From JBBDMU01 sp040905685 (GTDB taxonomy: Bacteria > Bacteroidota > Rhodothermia > Balneolales > Natronogracilivirgulaceae): a stretch of 64,000 nucleotides of DNA. Below the pieces are notes generated by a model. It ran no database searches. It was given only the letters and a program-made list of their open reading frames with translations, and was not told where the DNA came from. Numbering within the stretch: the stretch's first letter is position 1; every line of letters starts with the position of its first letter. The DNA lies in NCBI GenBank assembly GCA_040905685.1, contig JBBDRB010000086.1:1-64000 (forward strand), given 5' to 3'. The translations under genes and the position numbers were made by a program. This document shows positions 63,601-64,000 of the stretch, piece by piece.

Positions 63601-64000
63601 TGATTCAAATAGAAAAACTCAATAAACGCTTTGGCCGCCACAAAGCCATCGATGACCTGGATCTGGTAATCAAACGCGGTCAGGTAACGGCCATACTTGG
63701 ACCCAACGGGGCAGGCAAGACCACCCTGATCAAAAGTATGCTGGGCCTGGTAAATCCCGACTCGGGCACGGTCCGGGTAAAAGATGTTACGGTGAATGGA
63801 AATTGCGCCTACCGCGAAGACATCGGTTACATGCCGCAGCTGGTCCGCTACCCGGAAAATCTGACCGTGACCGAGATCCTTGACATGATCAGGGATCTGC
63901 GTAACTATCCGGAAAATGCGGATATGGATCTGTATAAGCAGTTCAATCTCGATAAGGAAATCAACAAACCCTTCCGACATCTGTCGGGGGGCAACAAACA
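63600..64000 (+). CDS. nosF: NosF ABC transporter ATPase (partial, cut by window end)
   Basis: About 133 residues from ATG 63600 (MIQIEKLNKRFGRHKAIDD). Walker A GPNGAGKTT (34-42), Q-loop region IGYMPQL and the signature LSGGNK at the window edge. NosF powers the NosDFY complex for CuZ assembly; nosY should follow beyond the window. Confidence 0.92.
   Translation, partial: MIQIEKLNKRFGRHKAIDDLDLVIKRGQVTAILGPNGAGKTTLIKSMLGLVNPDSGTVRVKDVTVNGNCAYREDIGYMPQLVRYPENLTVTEILDMIRDLRNYPENADMDLYKQFNLDKEINKPFRHLSGGNK

Noticed and set aside
1..64000. CRISPR arrays, tRNA or rRNA genes, complete insertion sequences, integrase genes
   Set aside because: Looked for on both strands; no regular repeat-spacer array, cloverleaf with CCA-like end, transposase or recombinase motif was found. 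Small ncRNAs would not be detectable by eye.

Overview
The window looks like a chromosomal segment of a heterotrophic member of the Bacteroidota/Balneolota group. The evidence is a SusC/SusD pair controlled by a FecR/ECF-sigma cascade, a DUF4856-imelysin-HTTM-TonB receptor operon, a clade II (Sec-type) nos cluster, CusABC/CopA copper efflux, and many lipoproteins with short intergenic spacers and weak Shine-Dalgarno sequences. Base composition is near 50% GC, except for an AT-rich patch at about 0.85-4.2 kb that has the marks of an acquired or decaying region. No tRNA, rRNA, insertion sequence or CRISPR array was seen.

Layout. 1-0.4 kb: tail of a beta-helix protein. 0.4-4.3 kb: AT-rich patch with a receiver protein that lacks its phospho-Asp, a HisKA_2 kinase with an eroded ATPase domain, pieces of M15 peptidase and Fic genes, a ParB-like orphan, and a 120-bp direct repeat bracketing 1.6 kb. 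4.3-10.5 kb: iron-acquisition type operon (DUF4856 lipoprotein, imelysin, HTTM membrane protein, TonB receptor) behind three 13-bp palindromes. 10.8-12.6 kb: membrane protein and NAD-dependent epimerase. 12.8-24.1 kb: thiol/copper region, with an SPW-VKOR protein coupled to an ECF sigma factor that has a Cys-rich tail, a copper chaperone, CopA, and a convergent CusA-CusC-CusB operon led by a small Cys-rich exported protein. 24.2-31.4 kb: malic enzyme, PhoX-like protein, an orphan zinc-finger-like protein, an MFS permease, a macrodomain protein and an Nramp-type transporter.

31.4-46.8 kb is a polysaccharide utilisation region: amidohydrolase, alginate-lyase family enzyme, metallophosphoesterase, SusD, STN-containing SusC, FecR, ECF sigma and two sulfatases. 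A sulfated, uronate-containing glycan is a reasonable guess for its substrate. 46.9-50.8 kb holds a DUF6454-like gene with its middle deleted, a GDPD, a PagL-like protein and FtsH.

50.9-64.0 kb is a redox/denitrification region. A FixL-like PAS kinase and a NarL-type regulator are followed by a beta-helix protein, two YceI proteins, an Acg-like protein and a CopD-like membrane protein. Then come two Rrf2 regulators and nosC-nosZ-membrane protein-nosL-nosL-nosD-nosF, cut by the window end. A 23-bp palindrome with the geometry of an NsrR site lies in front of the second Rrf2 gene, and a related, weaker copy lies in front of nosC. This suggests NO or Fe-S control of N2O respiration, possibly with oxygen sensing by the nearby FixL-like kinase.
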